A stretch of 39,664 nt of DNA, taken from Chitinibacter sp. GC72. Its GTDB lineage: Bacteria; Pseudomonadota; Gammaproteobacteria; Burkholderiales; Chitinibacteraceae. The notes under the pieces were generated by a model. The model was not told the origin of the DNA and searched no databases. It was given only the letters and a program-made list of their open reading frames with translations. Made by a program: the position numbers and the translations under genes. This document shows positions 1 through 7,625 of this stretch, piece after piece (positions within the stretch are counted from its first letter, which is position 1; each line of letters opens with the position of its first letter). The stretch spans positions 1 to 39,664 of the forward strand of contig NZ_VIRW01000004.1 in assembly GCF_009760905.1 (NCBI RefSeq), read 5' to 3'.

Positions 1-1
1 G

Positions 2-265
2 CGGTTAACGGTGTTGGTGATGGATAACGCGACAGTGCATCACCATTTTGATGAAGAGGTGGTCAATCGTTGGTTGGTGGATCATCGTTTTGTGGTGATG
101 TACTTGCCAGCGTATAGCCCTGAGCTCAATTTGATCGAGATCGTGTGGAAACACGCCAAGCATTTTTGGCGTAGCTTCAAGTCGTGGAGCAAGGATAAAT
201 TGGTCGAAGAAGTCCACACCCTTTTATCCGGCTTCGGTTCTAAATTTAATATCAGTTATGAGTAA
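2..265 (+). CDS. IS630-family transposase, C-terminal fragment (5' end outside window)
   Basis: This is the C-terminal ~87 residues of a DDE transposase; the frame is open to the left edge. It carries the second catalytic-Asp motif (VMDNATVHHH) and the final Glu motif (YSPELNLIEIVWKHAK), the typical IS630/Tc1 DDE pair. The stop is at 263-265. I cannot see the left inverted repeat or the first Asp, so I cannot say whether the element is intact. IS630 elements normally insert at TA; no convincing right terminal repeat was found in the 35 bp before hemL ends, so the downstream boundary is unresolved. Confidence 0.85.
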   Translation, partial: RLTVLVMDNATVHHHFDEEVVNRWLVDHRFVVMYLPAYSPELNLIEIVWKHAKHFWRSFKSWSKDKLVEEVHTLLSGFGSKFNISYE

Positions 266-299
266 CTACTTACCTTTGTTATTTGTTGGCGTTTAGATT

Positions 300-1580
300 T
301 TATTCCAAACGCGTTTGCATGGCTGAGAGGGTATTTTCAATATCGGTAATACTGTGCGCTACACTGACAAATCCGGCTTCAAACGCCGATGGTGCCAGGT
401 AGACGCCTTCGGCCAGCATGGCGTGGAAGAAGGCGTTGAAACGGCTGCGGTCGCTGTTCATGACGTCGTTGTAGCTGTGTGGGATGTTTGGGCTGCAGTA
501 AATACCGAACATGCCGCCGACTGATTGGGCGGTGATCCGTTTTTCTGCGGGCAAAGCTTGGCCAATCGCGTTCAGTCCGTCGGTAAAAGCCTTGGTTTTG
601 GCGCTGAGTGCTTCAAAAAACCCGGGTTTGCTGATTTCCTGCAAGGTCGCCATACCAGCGGCGACAGCGAGTGGGTTGCCCGATAAAGTGCCGGCTTGAT
701 AAACAGGACCGAGCGGCGCGAGCTTGGCCATGATGTCGGCGCGGCCACCAAATGCCGCCAGTGGCAAACCACCGCCAACCACTTTACCCAAACAAGTTAA
801 ATCGGGGGTAATGCCATGCAGGCCTTGTGCGCATTGCAGTCCAACGCGAAACCCCGTCATCACTTCATCGTAAATCAGCACTGCGCCATGGTCTTGCGTT
901 AATTTGCGCATAGCGGCGACGAATTCTTTGCTTGGCTGCACCAAATTCATATTGCCGGCGATCGGCTCGACGATTAGTGCGGCGATTTTGTCGCCTTGCT
1001 CGGCAAATACGGCTTCGAGCGCGGCGACGTCGTTGTATGGCAGAACAATCGTGTCAGCCGCGACCGCAGCGGGTACACCGGCTGATGAGGGGTTGCCAAA
1101 AGTAAGCAAACCCGAGCCGGCTTTAACCAGCAGGCTGTCGGCGTGGCCGTGGTAGCAGCCTTCGAATTTGATCAATTTATCGCGGCCAGTAAAGCCACGG
1201 GCAAGGCGAATCGCACTCATCGTCGCTTCGGTGCCGCTCGACACTAAGCGCACTTGCTGCATTGAGGGCAACATTTGGCATAGCAGGTCAGCGATGTCGA
1301 TTTCGCCTTCGGTCGGCGCGCCAAAGCTCATGCCGTTTTGTGCGGTGCGCGTTACCGCCTCGATCACTGCTGGATGCGCGTGGCCCAGAATCAGTGGGCC
1401 CCAAGAGCCAACGTAATCAATATACTTTTTACCGTCGGCATCCCAAACATATGCGCCCTCGCCTTTTTTGAAAAAACGCGGCGTGCCACCAACTGAACCA
1501 AAAGCGCGTACTGGCGAATTCACACCGCCAGGGATGTGTTGCTGTGCTGCGGCAAAGAGTTGTTCATTGCGAGTTGTCAT
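300..1580 (-). CDS. hemL: Glutamate-1-semialdehyde 2,1-aminomutase
   Basis: PLP-dependent cytosolic enzyme that converts glutamate-1-semialdehyde to 5-aminolevulinate, the second step of the C5 route to heme. The 426-residue length is normal. The N-terminus ([12 protein letters not shown]) and the PLP-lysine motif [10 protein letters not shown] (K266) are diagnostic, as are [15 protein letters not shown] (~114-128), YDEVMTGFR (~237-245) and [11 protein letters not shown] good Shine-Dalgarno (AGAGG) lies about 6 nt before the ATG. It is separated from the upstream CYTH gene by a hairpin at 1655-1677, so it is probably its own transcription unit. hemJ, another heme gene, lies about 1 kb upstream on the same strand. 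Confidence 0.97.
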   Translation of the reverse strand: MTTRNEQLFAAAQQHIPGGVNSPVRAFGSVGGTPRFFKKGEGAYVWDADGKKYIDYVGSWGPLILGHAHPAVIEAVTRTAQNGMSFGAPTEGEIDIADLLCQMLPSMQQVRLVSSGTEATMSAIRLARGFTGRDKLIKFEGCYHGHADSLLVKAGSGLLTFGNPSSAGVPAAVAADTIVLPYNDVAALEAVFAEQGDKIAALIVEPIAGNMNLVQPSKEFVAAMRKLTQDHGAVLIYDEVMTGFRVGLQCAQGLHGITPDLTCLGKVVGGGLPLAAFGGRADIMAKLAPLGPVYQAGTLSGNPLAVAAGMATLQEISKPGFFEALSAKTKAFTDGLNAIGQALPAEKRITAQSVGGMFGIYCSPNIPHSYNDVMNSDRSRFNAFFHAMLAEGVYLAPSAFEAGFVSVAHSITDIENTLSAMQTRLE

Positions 1581-1594
1581 AGATACCTCTGGAT

Positions 1595-1641
1595 TGTATA
1601 GCTTGGTAGGTCAATATTAATGAGCTCTGCATTAATATACC
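1595..1641. repeat. 47-bp element, imperfect member (TGTAT-N37-ATACC)
   Basis: It has the same 47-bp spacing as the perfect GGTAT-N37-ATACC elements, with only the first base changed. The inner motif is partly kept: GGTAG on the left and TGCAG on the complement of the right arm, at the same offset as in other copies. It lies just upstream of the hemL ribosome binding site, so it may overlap the hemL promoter. Confidence 0.5.
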
Positions 1642-1654
1642 CCTATAAATGAAT

Positions 1655-1677
1655 CAGGGTCAGCGCTGCTGACCCTG
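1655..1677. terminator. Hairpin between the CYTH gene and hemL, probable terminator of the CYTH operon
   Basis: A perfect 9-bp stem (CAGGGTCAG / CTGACCCTG) with a 5-nt loop, 14 nt beyond the CYTH gene's stop on the minus strand. The following minus-strand tract is only moderately T-rich, so it is a weak intrinsic terminator or an attenuation hairpin. Confidence 0.5.
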
Positions 1678-1690
1678 TGATATTGATATT

Positions 1691-2152
1691 TTACCAGCTT
1701 GAAAAAGGTTTTTCCGACAGCGCACTATTGTAATATCGCGCATCTCCCGAGACTTCTTCACCCAGCCAAGCGGGCTGCGGGAAAGCCTCTGTTTCGCTGC
1801 TCAGCTCGATTTCAGCCACAATCAGGCCGCTGTTTGCGCCGTGGAATTCGTCGATTTCAAAGGTGTATCCATCGATTGCGACCAAATGCCGGGTTTTATC
1901 GAGCACATTCGGGCAGAGCTTAAGCATGTCCAGCGCGTCGCTAGCGGGAATGGGGTATTCAAATTCCAGGCGGCTAATCCCGTCGTTCTTGCCTTTGATG
2001 GTTAAAAAACCGGCTTCGCCCTTAACACGCACACGAACGGTACGTGCCGGTTCGGCATTCAGATAGCCTTGTGCAATGCGTGTACTGCTGGAAACCAGAT
2101 CCCGCCAATTGCCATTTCTGAGCAGGAATTTTCTTTCGATTTCAATCGCCAT
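1691..2152 (-). CDS. CYTH-domain protein (putative triphosphatase)
   Basis: A 153-residue stand-alone CYTH (CyaB/thiamine-triphosphatase) tunnel-fold protein. The metal-binding N-terminal signature EIERKFL (E4, E6, K8) is intact, followed by the basic and acidic strands of the tunnel (RVRVKGEAGFLTIKGK, FEIDEFHG, AEIELSSE). Members hydrolyse inorganic triphosphate or thiamine triphosphate, or act as class IV adenylate cyclases; short bacterial ones like this are mostly triphosphatases, so that is the inferred role. The start ATG overlaps the stop of the upstream lipoprotein gene by one base (TAATG), which suggests translational coupling. Confidence 0.9.
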   Translation of the reverse strand: MAIEIERKFLLRNGNWRDLVSSSTRIAQGYLNAEPARTVRVRVKGEAGFLTIKGKNDGISRLEFEYPIPASDALDMLKLCPNVLDKTRHLVAIDGYTFEIDEFHGANSGLIVAEIELSSETEAFPQPAWLGEEVSGDARYYNSALSEKPFSSW

Positions 2153-2538
2153 TATTCAACGGCCTGCTTGATGATTGTGACATCCTTCAAGTGATAGGCC
2201 TGATCATCGGCCAGATACACGCCTTTATCCCATTCGGTATTGAGCTCGTAGACGCCCCAATCTTGGTGTCCTTGGCTGCTGATGGCCGCTTTAGCCTCGT
2301 CGATTTTGCAAAAAACCTGCATGCCACGGTAATAGCCGTCTTTATCGAGCAATTGCGCTGGAAAATCGGCGGGCAGCTTGGCTTTTTCGGTGCGGCCCGG
2401 TGCGGGTTCGGCTTTGTTTTCTTTGAGAAATTCCTTGATCTGATTGGGGCCAATGGCATATACGCCGCACTGGGCTTTGGGCTCGCCACAGGCCGACAAG
2501 AGTGCCGCGAAGCTTGCGGCCAGAATGATGGTTTTCAT
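2152..2538 (-). CDS. Small lipoprotein of unknown function
   Basis: 128 residues with a short type II signal peptide ending in the lipobox LLSAC (Cys17), so it is probably anchored in the inner or outer membrane. The mature part is soluble and charged, with three further cysteines. I do not recognise the family. It precedes and overlaps the CYTH gene by one base, so the two are almost certainly co-transcribed. The 59-bp gap to hemJ's stop does not exclude a larger operon. Confidence 0.75.
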   Translation of the reverse strand: MKTIILAASFAALLSACGEPKAQCGVYAIGPNQIKEFLKENKAEPAPGRTEKAKLPADFPAQLLDKDGYYRGMQVFCKIDEAKAAISSQGHQDWGVYELNTEWDKGVYLADDQAYHLKDVTIIKQAVE

Positions 2539-2597
2539 AGGGTTCTCAAGTTCATATCAAGTGAAGTCAATCAAGGCCTGTGCACGCAACACGGCGA

Positions 2598-3020
2598 TTA
2601 AAAAGGTTTGACGATAACCAGAATCACCACGGCAATCAGCACCAGCACGGGTACTTCGTTAAATACCCGGTACCAGACATGGCTGCGGGTATTGTTGCCT
2701 GCGGCAAAATCGCGATAGATTTTGCCACACCAGGCGTGATAAGCAATTAAGAACGCTACAAGTGTGAGTTTGATGTGCATCCACACCCAGCCCGGCCCGC
2801 TGTAAAAATCGTAATAAGCCCAAGTCCAGATGCCAAAAATCAGTGCCAGTGCGGCAATTGGCGTCATAAAGCGGTAAAGTTTGCCTGCCATTAAATTGAG
2901 CCGTGCGATTTCAGCTGGCTCGGTGGCCATGGCCTGATTGACAAACAGCCGTGGCAAATAAAACAGCCCGGCAAACCAGCTAATCACAAAAACTAGGTGA
3001 AACGCTTTAACCCACAGCAT
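2598..3020 (-). CDS. hemJ: HemJ-type protoporphyrinogen IX oxidase (CopD-like membrane protein)
   Basis: An integral membrane protein of 140 residues that oxidises protoporphyrinogen IX to protoporphyrin IX late in heme synthesis. The start MLWVKAFHLVFVISWFAG gives the typical N-terminus with the conserved His (H8), and the HIKLTLV segment carries the conserved Lys. About four membrane segments are visible. The frame stays open to 3089, but the extra N-terminal residues do not look like HemJ, so I start at 3020. The ribosome site there is weak. Its proximity to hemL fits a heme function. Confidence 0.85.
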   Translation of the reverse strand: MLWVKAFHLVFVISWFAGLFYLPRLFVNQAMATEPAEIARLNLMAGKLYRFMTPIAALALIFGIWTWAYYDFYSGPGWVWMHIKLTLVAFLIAYHAWCGKIYRDFAAGNNTRSHVWYRVFNEVPVLVLIAVVILVIVKPF

Positions 3021-3111
3021 GATGATTTGATTCCAACGATTGGGTGAGAGAGCTGCACTGTATCTGGCAGCGCCAAAACGTAAAACCATACCGCATGTGG
3101 TGTCAGTTGTC

Positions 3112-3177
3112 TTTGATGCTGATGTCCACCACGCTTGTTTTTAAGGGAGTTTCGCTACATGCGTGGTGGGCATCAAA
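3112..3177. repeat. Long imperfect inverted repeat downstream of the M48 gene
   Basis: Positions 3121-3134 and 3161-3174 form a 14-bp inverted repeat with one mismatch (core CCACCACGC / GCGTGGTGG). TTTGATGC at 3112-3119 can pair with GCATCAAA at 3170-3177 if TGATGT loops out. It fills most of the gap between the M48 stop and the hemJ start. It may act in termination or be a small mobile palindrome; there is no clean T-tract. Confidence 0.5.
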
Positions 3178-3204
3178 CTGAACTGATATTGAATTCAGTT
3201 GAAA

Positions 3205-4098
3205 TCAGCGCTTTTTCTTTTTGCCGCTTTTTTTGGCTGGAGCTGCTGCTGGTGCAGACTTTTGTGTTGCCTCATACAGAGGCTGGACTAGCGGGATTTT
3301 GGATTGCAATTCGGCAATCCGGGTCTGGCTGGCCGGGTGAGTTGACAAAAATTCTGGCGTTGAACCCTTGCTGGCTGCAGCCATCTTTTGCCATAGTGTT
3401 ACCGAAGCTTGTGGGTTATAACCAGCCCGGGCAGCGAGTTCCAAGCCCATTACATCGGCTTCTGATTCATGGGTGCGGCTATTGGGCAGTGCCAGTGCCA
3501 GATCATAAGCCTGACTGCCTACGCCTAATGCCGTATCCGTTAAACCTGAATATTTACCACCACTCAGGATCGATGCTGCAAAAGAAATACCGCGCATCCC
3601 CATTTGCTTGTTGTATTCCTCGCTCATGCGCTCGCGGCTATGCTCGCGCAGGGCGTGGCTGATTTCATGCCCCATAATCTGGGCAATTTCATCGTCGCTC
3701 AGTTTGAGCTGCTCAATAATGCCGGTAAAAAACATGATCTTGCCGCCTGCCATGCAGTAGGCATTGAGCTGGTCATTTTGCTCGACATTAACTTCCCATT
3801 TCCAGTTCACCGCTTCCGGGCGGAATACACTAGTGTGCGGTATGAGTTTATTGGCAATTTTTTTCACCCGTACGCTGGTCGGGTGATTTGCTGGCAGCAA
3901 TACGCGTCTCTGGCGCGCTTCATCAATTGTTTCGCTATATGCTGCTGCAGCCATTTTTTCGACTTGCTCGCTAGGAAGCAAAGTACTCATATTTTGCTTG
4001 CGATTAGCGCCAATGGCGCCACCCTGGGTTGTGTTGACTTGCTGACAACCTGCAAGCAGAGACAAGCTGAGTGCTGTAATCAGTACAGTAACTTTCAT
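3205..4098 (-). CDS. M48-family zinc metallopeptidase, lipoprotein (LoiP/BepA-like)
   Basis: 297 residues from the ATG at 4098, with AAGG about 7 nt upstream. A lipoprotein signal ends in LLAGC (Cys18). The zinc-peptidase motif HEISH (H144, E145, H148) and the third-ligand motif ESEAD (E211) are intact, so it should be active. Periplasmic M48 lipoproteins of this size cut or refold damaged outer-membrane proteins. The tail is lysine-rich (KKSGKKKKR). An in-frame upstream extension to 4146 has no ribosome site and would bury the signal peptide, so I rejected it. Confidence 0.9.
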   Translation of the reverse strand: MKVTVLITALSLSLLAGCQQVNTTQGGAIGANRKQNMSTLLPSEQVEKMAAAAYSETIDEARQRRVLLPANHPTSVRVKKIANKLIPHTSVFRPEAVNWKWEVNVEQNDQLNAYCMAGGKIMFFTGIIEQLKLSDDEIAQIMGHEISHALREHSRERMSEEYNKQMGMRGISFAASILSGGKYSGLTDTALGVGSQAYDLALALPNSRTHESEADVMGLELAARAGYNPQASVTLWQKMAAASKGSTPEFLSTHPASQTRIAELQSKIPLVQPLYEATQKSAPAAAPAKKSGKKKKR

Positions 4099-4458
4099 TA
4101 TTGACCTTCTAAATTCAAGAAATATTGGTAATTCAAACCAATCCAAACATCCTGCACACCTAGCAGTAGCGATAACTGCATAGGCAGAGCCAGTTGGCTT
4201 TCCGGTTTGAAAAAACCTATTGTACTGATTTTAAACTGACAAATAACGAAAAAAATGAGCGGTATTGATCGGGAAAGTTATCCATACAACATTGTGATTC
4301 AGCACATAGACCCTGTATGCGATCGTGTGCTTGGCTGGCCTTCAAGGTCTATGCATGAATGATGGCTGAAGGATTGGTCAAGATAATCAATTCACGCCAT
4401 CATGCTGATTAAGCAGAAAAAACCTGAGCCCGGTTAAATCCCATGGCAACAGGGCTGA
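4099..4458. other. Gene-free stretch between the M48 and rubredoxin genes
   Basis: About 360 bp without a convincing ORF; it must hold the M48 promoter and the rubredoxin 3' end. It contains a loose inverted pair CATAGACC (4305-4312) / GGTCTATG (4346-4353) and one near-DnaA box (TTATCCATA, 4278-4286). No transposon end or RNA gene was recognised. Confidence 0.5.
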
Positions 4459-4623
4459 TCAGATCTCTATCATGTCAAAATCATCTTTACGTGCGCCGCA
4501 ATCAGGACAGGTCCAGTTCGGGGGAACGTCTTCCCAGCGCGTGCCAGCGGGAATATCGTCTTCGGGACGGCCTTCGGCTTCGTCGTAGATAAACGCACAA
4601 ATCAGGCACATATATTTTTTCAT
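4459..4623 (-). CDS. Rubredoxin
   Basis: A 54-residue protein that begins [18 protein letters not shown]. Both iron-binding knuckles are present, C6-x-x-C9 and C39-P-D-C42, with the usual rubredoxin features: an acidic surface and [14 protein letters not shown]. It is a cytosolic one-electron carrier with a single Fe(Cys)4 centre. It is divergent from thiD with 94 bp between the starts; this rubredoxin/thiD arrangement is, to my knowledge, common in beta-proteobacteria, but the functional link is unclear. Confidence 0.95.
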   Translation of the reverse strand: MKKYMCLICAFIYDEAEGRPEDDIPAGTRWEDVPPNWTCPDCGARKDDFDMIEI

Positions 4624-4717
4624 CAGCGTAAACCTATACAGAGTGGTTTAGAATTCGGGTTCTGGGGCTAGAAACAGCGCCCTCGGATTTTAAACTTATT
4701 CTGGGCTATTTCCACTT

Positions 4718-5596
4718 ATGATTTCCACTCCGCCGACTGTACTGGTTTTTGCCGCCAACGACCCATCGGGTGGCGCTGGCCTGATGGCCGATGTACTGAC
4801 GCTGGCCTCGCTGGGCTGCCACAGCTTGCCGGTGGTCACTGCGATGACGGTGCAGGATACTGCAGGGGTACAAAGCTTTCAGTCTGTCGATAGCGAGTTT
4901 CTGGATGAGCAGGCACGCTTTATCCTGGAAGACATCAAAATCGACGCCATCAAGGTGGGCATGGTGGGCACGGTGGAAAACTTGGCCGTCATTGCCGAAA
5001 TCGCTTCGGATTACCCGGATATTCCGCTGATTCTGGAGCCGGTATTCAGTATGGGCCGTGGCGAAGAGCTGGCCGATGAAGACCTGTATAGCGCCATGCG
5101 CGAGCTATTGCTGCCGCATAGCTTTCTGGTTAGCTGCAATAGCGATGATGCCCGCAAGCTGGGTTCGGATGATCCGGAAGAGCAAGAAGATCTGCCACTG
5201 GACGCCGCCGCCCAGCGCATTTTGCAATGCGGTTGCGAGTATGTGCTGATTGCCGGCACGCATGAAAAAACGCCCAAAGTCGTCAACACCCTGTACAGCA
5301 CGCTAGGCCGTGTGCGCAGCGATAACTGGGAACGCCTGCCCGGCAGCTTCCATGGCGCGGGTGCCACGCTGGCTTCGGCGCTGGCTGGCGCGCTGGCCAA
5401 TGGTGCCGATGTGGCCACCGCCATGCAGGAAGCGCAGGAATACACCTTCCAGGCCATTTCCAACGGCTATCGCCCCGGCATGGGCCAAATGATTCCCGAC
5501 CGGCTATTCTGGGCCCGCCCACCGGCCGATGAAATACCGCCAACGGTGATCGAGTTTGACGCCACCGATGATGCCGAGCCCAAATCGGTGCAATAA
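4718..5596 (+). CDS. thiD: ThiD-like hydroxymethylpyrimidine (phosphate) kinase, altered catalytic motif
   Basis: A ribokinase-fold protein of 292 residues; the family phosphorylates HMP and HMP-P for thiamine synthesis. The N-terminal substrate motif NDPSGGAGLMADVLTL and VTAMTVQDTAGV are canonical. In the C-terminal anion-hole motif, ThiD proteins usually have G-(T/S)-G-C; here it reads GAGA (residues 213-216), so the catalytic-Cys position is Ala216 (codon GCC). The usual TPN segment is also altered to SCNSDD. The assignment by fold is safe, but normal kinase activity is less so. It is divergent from rubredoxin; no strong ribosome site is visible. Confidence 0.85.
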   Translation: MISTPPTVLVFAANDPSGGAGLMADVLTLASLGCHSLPVVTAMTVQDTAGVQSFQSVDSEFLDEQARFILEDIKIDAIKVGMVGTVENLAVIAEIASDYPDIPLILEPVFSMGRGEELADEDLYSAMRELLLPHSFLVSCNSDDARKLGSDDPEEQEDLPLDAAAQRILQCGCEYVLIAGTHEKTPKVVNTLYSTLGRVRSDNWERLPGSFHGAGATLASALAGALANGADVATAMQEAQEYTFQAISNGYRPGMGQMIPDRLFWARPPADEIPPTVIEFDATDDAEPKSVQ

Positions 5597-5662
5597 ATCA
5601 TATTGAGTCTGAGCCGGATTGAAGCGCAGTGCGCTTGCTGATGGCCGCTGCTGGAAAGAGTG

Positions 5663-6241
5663 ATGTCCCTACCCCAAGTCATTATTTTGAACGGCTGCAG
5701 CAGTGCGGGTAAAACCAGCATTGCGCGCGCCTTGCAGGAATTGCTGCCGCAGCAGTTTCTTAATTTCAGCCTTGATACGCTGCTTGATGGCCTGCCGTGC
5801 AGCGATCTGGCCCAGCTGCAAAGTGGCGCAGCGGTACAGCGTAGTGGGCATGATTTTGCGCAGCTGGTGCGCGCCTATCATTACGCCCTGCCCGGTTTGC
5901 TGCAGGCAGGCTGCCAGCTGATGATCGACAATGCCTGGTGCGAGCGCGCCGAGAAGCGCGAGCTACTGACCGAGCTGGCTGGCTATCGTGTTCTGCTGGT
6001 CGGGGTGCACTGCGATTTAGCCGAATTAAACCGCCGCGAGCAGCTGCGGAGTAATCGTCCCGCCGGGCTGGCCGCCTGGGAGCTGACTCGCGTGCATCAG
6101 GAACTCAGCTACGATCTGGAAATTAATACCGAGGGTATATCGCCAGAAGATAACGCCAAATTGATCTACAAGCATATACAGGATGGATGTATCTTGAATG
6201 GCGCAATCGATACGCTGGCGCACTTGAATATGCTGGGCTAA
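5663..6241 (+). CDS. Chloramphenicol phosphotransferase-like P-loop kinase
   Basis: A 192-residue P-loop NTPase. The Walker A is GCSSAGKT (11-18), which with the ILNGCSSAGKTSIARALQ context matches the CPT-like kinase family. DNAW near residue 90 is likely the acidic catalytic/Walker B segment. CPT-type proteins phosphorylate small molecules; resistance activity cannot be inferred here. I use the ATG at 5663, about 4 nt after GGAAAG, rather than the GTG at 5660. It follows thiD by 66 bp on the same strand. A near-perfect 47-bp element lies inside its 3' part. Confidence 0.75.
   Translation: MSLPQVIILNGCSSAGKTSIARALQELLPQQFLNFSLDTLLDGLPCSDLAQLQSGAAVQRSGHDFAQLVRAYHYALPGLLQAGCQLMIDNAWCERAEKRELLTELAGYRVLLVGVHCDLAELNRREQLRSNRPAGLAAWELTRVHQELSYDLEINTEGISPEDNAKLIYKHIQDGCILNGAIDTLAHLNMLG
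6134..6180. repeat. 47-bp element, imperfect member inside the CPT-like gene
   Basis: GGTAT at 6134 and ATACA at 6176-6180: exact 47-bp spacing with only the outermost right base off. The complement of the right arm has TGTAG at the inner-motif offset. It lies wholly within coding sequence. Confidence 0.45.
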
Positions 6242-6295
6242 GCGCCAATGCTAGTGGGGAATTCACGCGAATTATCGCCCACCTCGGAGCCTGCC

Positions 6296-6799
6296 ATGTT
6301 CAGTTATTACCAACTCACCGTCCCTGTTTACACCCGCGCGCTCACGCAGCTGGCGCACCTGCTTGATAAAGCCGCCGATTTTGCGCTGAGCAAGAAAGTC
6401 AGCGACGAAACCATGCTGGGTCTGCGCCTTGCCCCCGATATGCTGCCGCTGGTCAAGCAAATCCAGATTGCCTGTGACACGGCCAAATTCGGCGTTGCGC
6501 GCCTATCGGGCAATACCGCGCCCAAACACGACGACAGCGAAAAGACGCTGGCCGAACTCAAAAACCGCATCGCCGCCACTCTCGAATTTATCAACAGCAT
6601 CCCGCCCGACGATTTTGCGCAAGCCGACAGCAAAATCATCACGCTGTCGTATATGCCGGACAAACCGATGAAGGCCGATTTCTACCTGCAATCCTTTGTT
6701 GCCCCGAATCTCTATTTCCATCTCACCACCGCCTACGCACTGCTGCGCAGCAACGGCGTCGAGCTGGGTAAAAACGATTATCTGGGGCCGATTGGCTGA
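6296..6799 (+). CDS. DUF1993-family protein
   Basis: 167 residues starting MFSYYQLTVPVYTRAL; GGAG lies 7 nt before this ATG, so the in-frame start at 6248 is rejected. The pattern (LAHLLDKAADFA, RLAPDMLPLVKQIQIACDTAK, FYLQSFVAPNLYFHLTTAYALLRSNG) is that of DUF1993, a helical DinB-like family with no established reaction. No signal peptide, so it is cytosolic. It ends about 60 bp before a strong terminator and may be the last gene of a thiD/CPT/DUF1993 unit. Confidence 0.85.
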   Translation: MFSYYQLTVPVYTRALTQLAHLLDKAADFALSKKVSDETMLGLRLAPDMLPLVKQIQIACDTAKFGVARLSGNTAPKHDDSEKTLAELKNRIAATLEFINSIPPDDFAQADSKIITLSYMPDKPMKADFYLQSFVAPNLYFHLTTAYALLRSNGVELGKNDYLGPIG

Positions 6800-6856
6800 T
6801 TGTGGCGGATCAGCCAATCGGCAGAAATACGTTTGGCCAGGAACGCAGCTCAAAAC

Positions 6857-6879
6857 AAAACCCCCATTACGGGGGTTTT
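6857..6879. terminator. Strong bidirectional intrinsic terminator
   Basis: AAAACCCCC, 5-nt loop, GGGGGTTTT: a perfect 9-bp stem flanked by A and T runs. It serves the DUF1993 gene on the plus strand and the 6912-7148 gene on the minus strand. It directly abuts a 47-bp element that begins at 6880. Confidence 0.9.
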
Positions 6880-6926
6880 GGTATATGCGTGTAGCATTTT
6901 GCCTATCTAGGCTAGAGAGCTATACC
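6880..6926. repeat. 47-bp element GGTAT-N37-ATACC
   Basis: A perfect 47-bp member (GGTATATG ... GCTATACC). TGTAG sits 10 bp inside the left end; the complement of the right arm has CTAG at the matching place. It starts one base after the terminator and overlaps the 3' end of the 6912-7148 gene. Confidence 0.75.
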
Positions 6927-7148
6927 CTGGCTTTGTTCGGCCAGCACCATGTGCCTGATTTTCAGTGCTTTCTCAAAATGATCCAGCTTGTGCGTCTGTA
7001 TCCACCATGTCGCCGCTTCCATCAGCAACTCAGGATCGTCGTTTTTATTGGCGAAAAAAGCATAAAACGACAAACCTACGCCCTCGCCTTTCAGCGCGAT
7101 TTTCTGCTCGCAGACGGCGAGGATTTTTTGTTGGAGTGTGGGTCGCAC
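6912..7148 (-). CDS. Small hypothetical protein
   Basis: 78 residues from a GTG start, three bases after the stop of the nuclease-like frame upstream, so they are probably co-transcribed. It is predicted mostly helical (FEKALKIRHMVLAEQ near the C-terminus, WWIQTHKLDHF in the middle), with no signal peptide or membrane segment. I do not recognise the family. Internal starts are possible. Tight linkage to the zinc-ribbon/nuclease gene hints at a partner role, but this is inference only. Confidence 0.55.
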   Translation of the reverse strand: MRPTLQQKILAVCEQKIALKGEGVGLSFYAFFANKNDDPELLMEAATWWIQTHKLDHFEKALKIRHMVLAEQSQGIAL

Positions 7149-7151
7149 GGA

Positions 7152-7625
7152 TTATAAAACCGTCGCTAAATGTTTGACCAAGCTGCTTTCTGAGACAAAC
7201 GTTAGGTCATGCATGCTACTCAAACCTAGTTCTTCTTCTGCATTTAGCCCTGCGACACATAAGATAAAACGTGAAGCTGGAAGATTCAGGCGTTTTTTCA
7301 AGCGGGTGTATTTCGCAATACTTTCTCTAAATTCGCCTGATTTACATTCAATACAGATAGGTAAATTGCCATTAGCCAGTATGAATACATCAAACTCATG
7401 TAGATCTTCGTTGGCAAATTGAACCTTCATGCTGCGGGCGATGGAGAATGCACGTTTCTTTTGCTGGATGATTTTGAGCGATTGCATCATTGCATGCCAC
7501 TCAAGCCACTCGCCATTAAAAAAGCTTTTAATTGCAGGGGCGCTTTGCAGGTTCAAACGCAGTTTTTTTCTTGTTTGTTGTAGTTGTATCGTGAAAAGAA
7601 TGAATAGCCATACAACTTGCGACAC
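7152..7625 (-). CDS. PD-(D/E)XK nuclease-like domain, -1 frame part of a split gene (DUF1887/Card1-like)
   Basis: This frame carries the C-terminal part of a larger protein. From LRLNLQSAPAIKSFF on it resembles the nuclease domain of DUF1887/Card1-type proteins: FFNGEWLEWHAMM, then EFDVFILANG and IECKSGEFRESIAKY, giving the D-x(n)-E-x-K catalytic pattern. Its first ~21 residues overlap the upstream frame and look non-native, so the open ATG at 7625 is probably not a real start. A -1 shift at 7562-7568 would join it to the zinc-ribbon part, giving one protein of about 325 residues. Local AT content is high, suggesting horizontal acquisition. Confidence 0.7.
   Translation of the reverse strand: MSQVVWLFILFTIQLQQTRKKLRLNLQSAPAIKSFFNGEWLEWHAMMQSLKIIQQKKRAFSIARSMKVQFANEDLHEFDVFILANGNLPICIECKSGEFRESIAKYTRLKKRLNLPASRFILCVAGLNAEEELGLSSMHDLTFVSESSLVKHLATVL

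Noticed and set aside
3135-4104. Plus-strand ORFs of 175 and 166 residues antisense to the M48 gene
   Set aside because: The minus strand carries the lipobox and HEISH motif; the plus frames show no family pattern.
4278-4286. TTATCCATA as a DnaA box
   Set aside because: One mismatch and isolated from the right-end cluster; expected by chance.
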